61,698 bases of DNA from Streptomyces alboflavus. GTDB lineage: Bacteria; Actinomycetota; Actinomycetes; Streptomycetales; Streptomycetaceae. The stretch spans positions 1 to 61,698 of the forward strand of contig NZ_JNXT01000050.1 in NCBI RefSeq assembly GCF_000716675.1. The letters are read 5' to 3'. Shown here piece by piece: positions 59,632 through 61,698 of this stretch. A program made the position numbers and the translations under genes. How positions within the stretch are numbered: the first letter of the stretch is position 1; every line of letters begins with the position of its first letter. A model generated the notes under the pieces. That model saw only the letters and a list, made by a program, of their open reading frames with translations. It was not told the DNA's origin and made no database searches.

Positions 59632-61650
59632 CTAGCCGCCGTTCGCGGGTCGGCCGGGGGGCTTCGGCCCGCCGGGGTCGTAGGTCACCGGGAGCGGTGC
59701 GGGGGCCTTGCCGGTGGGCGGGGCCTGGAGGGTCTTGAGGGCGAACTGCATGACCTTCTTGTAGATGGGGCCGCAGATCTGGCCGCCGAAGTAGCTGCCC
59801 TTCGTGGCGTTCTGGATGACGCAGTAGACGGTGACGCGCGGCTTGTCGGCGGGCGCGAAGCCGGCGAAGGAGGAGGTGTAGCCGCGGTAGCGGCCGGTCT
59901 GCGGGTCGACCCGGTTGGCCGTGCCGGTCTTGCCCGCGACGCGGTAGCCGGGGATGCGGGCCTTGGTGCCGGTGCCTTCCTCGTCGTCGACGACGGACTC
60001 CAGCATCCGTGCCACGGTCCGCGCGGTCTTCTCACTGACCACGCGGGTCTTCTTCGGCGCGGGCGCGGGCGTGAAGCGGCCGTCGGGCCCCTTGGTGCCG
60101 CGTACCAGCGTCGGCTCGACGCGGACGCCGCCGTTGGCGATGGTCGAGTACACGGACGCGGCCTGCATGGCGTTGATGGACACGCCCTGGCCGAAGGGGA
60201 TCGTGAACTGCTGCGAGGTCGACCACTTGTCGGGCGGCGCGAGGATGCCGGAGGTCTCGCCGGGGAAGCCGAGCCCGGTCTCCTTGCCGATGCCGAACTT
60301 CCGCAGGTACGAGTAGAGGGTCCTGTTGACCTCCCGCTGCGTCTTGCCGAGTTCGCCGGTGGCGAGGATGGTGCCGATGTTGCTGGACTTGGCGAGCACG
60401 CCGTTGAGCGTGAGGTACCAGGTCGGGTGGTCGATGTCGTCCTGGAAGAGCCGGTCGCCGCGGTGCAGGCGGTTGGGCACGGTCACCCGGGTGCCGGGAG
60501 TGGCGGCGTTCTCCTCGAGGACGGCGGCCATCGACATGACCTTGGCGGTGGAGCCGGGTTCGTAGGCGTCCTGGAGGGCTGCGTTGCCGAGGCTGGCGCC
60601 GCGGGCCTGGGCGAGGTTGTTGGGGTCGAAGCCGGGCGCGTTGGCCATGGCGAGGACCTCGCCGGTGCGGGTGTCCTGCACCAGTACGTAGCCGCGGTCG
60701 GCCTTGGACTTGCGCACCTGCTCGGTGATGGCGTCCTGGGCGGCCCACTGGATGTCGCGGTCGATCGTCAGCTCGACGTCCGAGCCGGGCACGGCGGGCT
60801 TCTCGGTGCTGCCGGCGGTGGGCACCTGGCGGCCGCCGGACTGGGCGTAGCGGATCTCGCCCTGCTTGCCCGCGAGCTTCTTGTCGAGCTGCTGCTCCAC
60901 CCCGCCGCCGCCCTTGCCGTCGGCGTTGACCCAGCCCAGTATCCCGGCGGCCAGGCCGTCGTTGGGGTACACGCGCTTGCTGGTGGGCACGGCGAAGACG
61001 CCCGCGAGGACGTTGACCGCCTTGGGGTCGGCGCTCGCCTTGTCGGCGAGGGCGGAGCGCAGGTCCTTGATCTGCTTCCAGACCTGCGGCGACTCACGGC
61101 GGGCCAGGAGCGTGAAGCGGGTCTTGGGCGTCCGGAGCTTCTTGGCGAGTTCACCGGCGTCCGCGTCGAGGATCGGCGCGAGCAGCCCGGCGGCCTGCTC
61201 GGGCGCGTCGCCGGTCTTCGTCTCCTTCGGCGTGAAGAGGGTGGGGTCGGCGGTGATGTCGTACGCGTCCACGCTGGTGGCGAGTTCGACGCCGCCGCGG
61301 TCGGTGATGGCCCCGCGCTCGGCGGCCAGCTTGTGCGTGGAGTACCGGTTCTTCTCGGCCTTCGCCGCGTAGGTGTCGGCGTCCACGGCCTGCACCTGGA
61401 ACAGCCGCACCACGAACGCCAGCATCACCAGGGTCAGGCCGAGGCTGACCATGCGAAGCCGGGGCCGCGGGCTGCCGAGCCGGATGGTCTTGGCCTGGGG
61501 CGCCTTGGGCGGCCTCGATCCGGAGGGGCGGGGGCGGCGCGAGGCGGGCGGGCGCGCCCCGGGCCCGGGTCCGCTCCGGCCGCCGGGGCGGGCGGGCCGT
61601 GCCGGGCCGGGGACCCGGCGGCGTGGGGGTGGCGGTTGGCGGTCCGTCAC
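59632..61650 (-). CDS. ftsI: Septal transpeptidase FtsI (PBP3-type, class B PBP)
   Basis: 672 residues. A Pro/Arg-rich cytoplasmic N-terminus (1-62), a single membrane helix (MVSLGLTLVMLAFVVRLFQV), the pedestal domain with RGAITDRGGVELATSVDAYD, and transpeptidase motifs S-x-x-K in YEPGSTAKVMSM, SSN in AKSSNIGT and KTG in VAGKTGTANRVDP, all intact. Cross-links septal peptidoglycan with FtsW. GTG start; AGGTGA 5 bases upstream. No PASTA domains. Confidence 0.97.
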   Translation of the reverse strand: MTDRQPPPPRRRVPGPARPARPGGRSGPGPGARPPASRRPRPSGSRPPKAPQAKTIRLGSPRPRLRMVSLGLTLVMLAFVVRLFQVQAVDADTYAAKAEKNRYSTHKLAAERGAITDRGGVELATSVDAYDITADPTLFTPKETKTGDAPEQAAGLLAPILDADAGELAKKLRTPKTRFTLLARRESPQVWKQIKDLRSALADKASADPKAVNVLAGVFAVPTSKRVYPNDGLAAGILGWVNADGKGGGGVEQQLDKKLAGKQGEIRYAQSGGRQVPTAGSTEKPAVPGSDVELTIDRDIQWAAQDAITEQVRKSKADRGYVLVQDTRTGEVLAMANAPGFDPNNLAQARGASLGNAALQDAYEPGSTAKVMSMAAVLEENAATPGTRVTVPNRLHRGDRLFQDDIDHPTWYLTLNGVLAKSSNIGTILATGELGKTQREVNRTLYSYLRKFGIGKETGLGFPGETSGILAPPDKWSTSQQFTIPFGQGVSINAMQAASVYSTIANGGVRVEPTLVRGTKGPDGRFTPAPAPKKTRVVSEKTARTVARMLESVVDDEEGTGTKARIPGYRVAGKTGTANRVDPQTGRYRGYTSSFAGFAPADKPRVTVYCVIQNATKGSYFGGQICGPIYKKVMQFALKTLQAPPTGKAPAPLPVTYDPGGPKPPGRPANGG

Positions 61651-61698
61651 TTACGTCACCTGCCGGGGGTCGTGGGGGCGGGCCTCGCGGGAGCGGCC
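61651..61698 (-). CDS. End of the upstream division gene, probably ftsL (partial)
   Basis: Only 48 bases remain before the window ends. Two frames could be the tail of ftsL, the expected neighbour: one ends with a TGA at 61656-61658 (tail APTTPGR), the other with the TAA directly before the ftsI GTG (tail RPHDPRQVT). I cannot decide which. Reported because the cluster order demands a gene here. Confidence 0.35.
   Translation of the reverse strand, partial: GRSREARPHDPRQVT

Noticed and set aside
1..61698. tRNA, rRNA, prophage, insertion sequence or attachment site
   Set aside because: I found no cloverleaf-like block, transposase, integrase or duplicated target site on either strand by reading; a tRNAscan and ISfinder search would be decisive.

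Overview
The window is chromosomal DNA from a Streptomyces or a very close relative. The evidence is very high GC with strong third-position GC bias, frequent GTG/TTG starts, PriA (HisA/TrpF) inside the his cluster, TrpM next to trpC, a DnaE1-type polymerase, a large coiled-coil DivIVA, an actinobacterial translational T-box before ileS, and a dcw cluster running ftsI-murE-murF-mraY-murD-ftsW-murG-ftsQ-ftsZ-pgeF-yggS-sepF-yggT-divIVA. From memory, unchecked, the gene order matches the S. coelicolor SCO2038 to SCO2091 neighbourhood in inverted orientation. Bases 1-58 are not biological: they read as an Illumina Nextera i7 adapter ending in the Tn5 mosaic end, so real sequence starts at 59.

Layout. 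(a) 59-523: repeat-filled tail after trpM, where trpB would be expected; three 83-bp units each carrying a hairpin, one piece of a dispersed repeat, and seven 15-bp units. (b) 524-5406, minus strand: hisI-trpE-Trp-associated membrane protein-HGxxPAAW protein, a strong terminator, then a DUF2752 gene, trpC and trpM. (c) 5488-8409: a mycothiol-dependent-type enzyme, a CsbD-like protein, and an ArsR-family regulator with an MFS exporter behind a perfect inverted repeat. (d) 8531-14260, minus strand: a tightly packed his operon, hisD-hisC-hisB-small membrane protein-hisH-priA-ridA-hisF, with 4-base stop/start overlaps at six of its seven junctions. (e) 14459-23586: a beta-helix-like membrane protein, a helical-repeat protein behind a candidate ECF-sigma promoter, a LON-domain protein, a YbaK-type deacylase, a 24-residue ribosomal protein, DUF2567, an ABC exporter, a NYN-domain protein and a small hydrophilic protein. 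(f) 23686-35625: dnaE, DUF2252, a membrane protein paired with a membrane-anchored thioredoxin-fold protein, Tat-exported PhoD, a Ser/Thr kinase, a dienelactone-hydrolase-like protein and an MscS channel. (g) 35656-41456: Na+/H+ antiporter, GNAT, RluA-type synthase, lspA, a histone-H1-like/DksA fusion and DUF1059. (h) 41514-61698: T-box and ileS, then the division and cell-wall cluster on the minus strand, running off the right end inside what should be ftsL.

The genes are mostly core: tryptophan and histidine biosynthesis share PriA; dnaE replicates DNA; lspA, DksA-like and ileS serve lipoprotein processing, transcription and translation; the dcw genes make lipid II and drive septation and polar growth. 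I see no phage, plasmid, insertion sequence, CRISPR, tRNA or rRNA, and no obvious new multi-gene system. The points most worth a second look are the adapter, the trpM-adjacent repeats, several unexplained palindromes and direct repeats before biosynthetic genes, the candidate ECF promoter at 16212, two very small genes, and the H1/DksA fusion.
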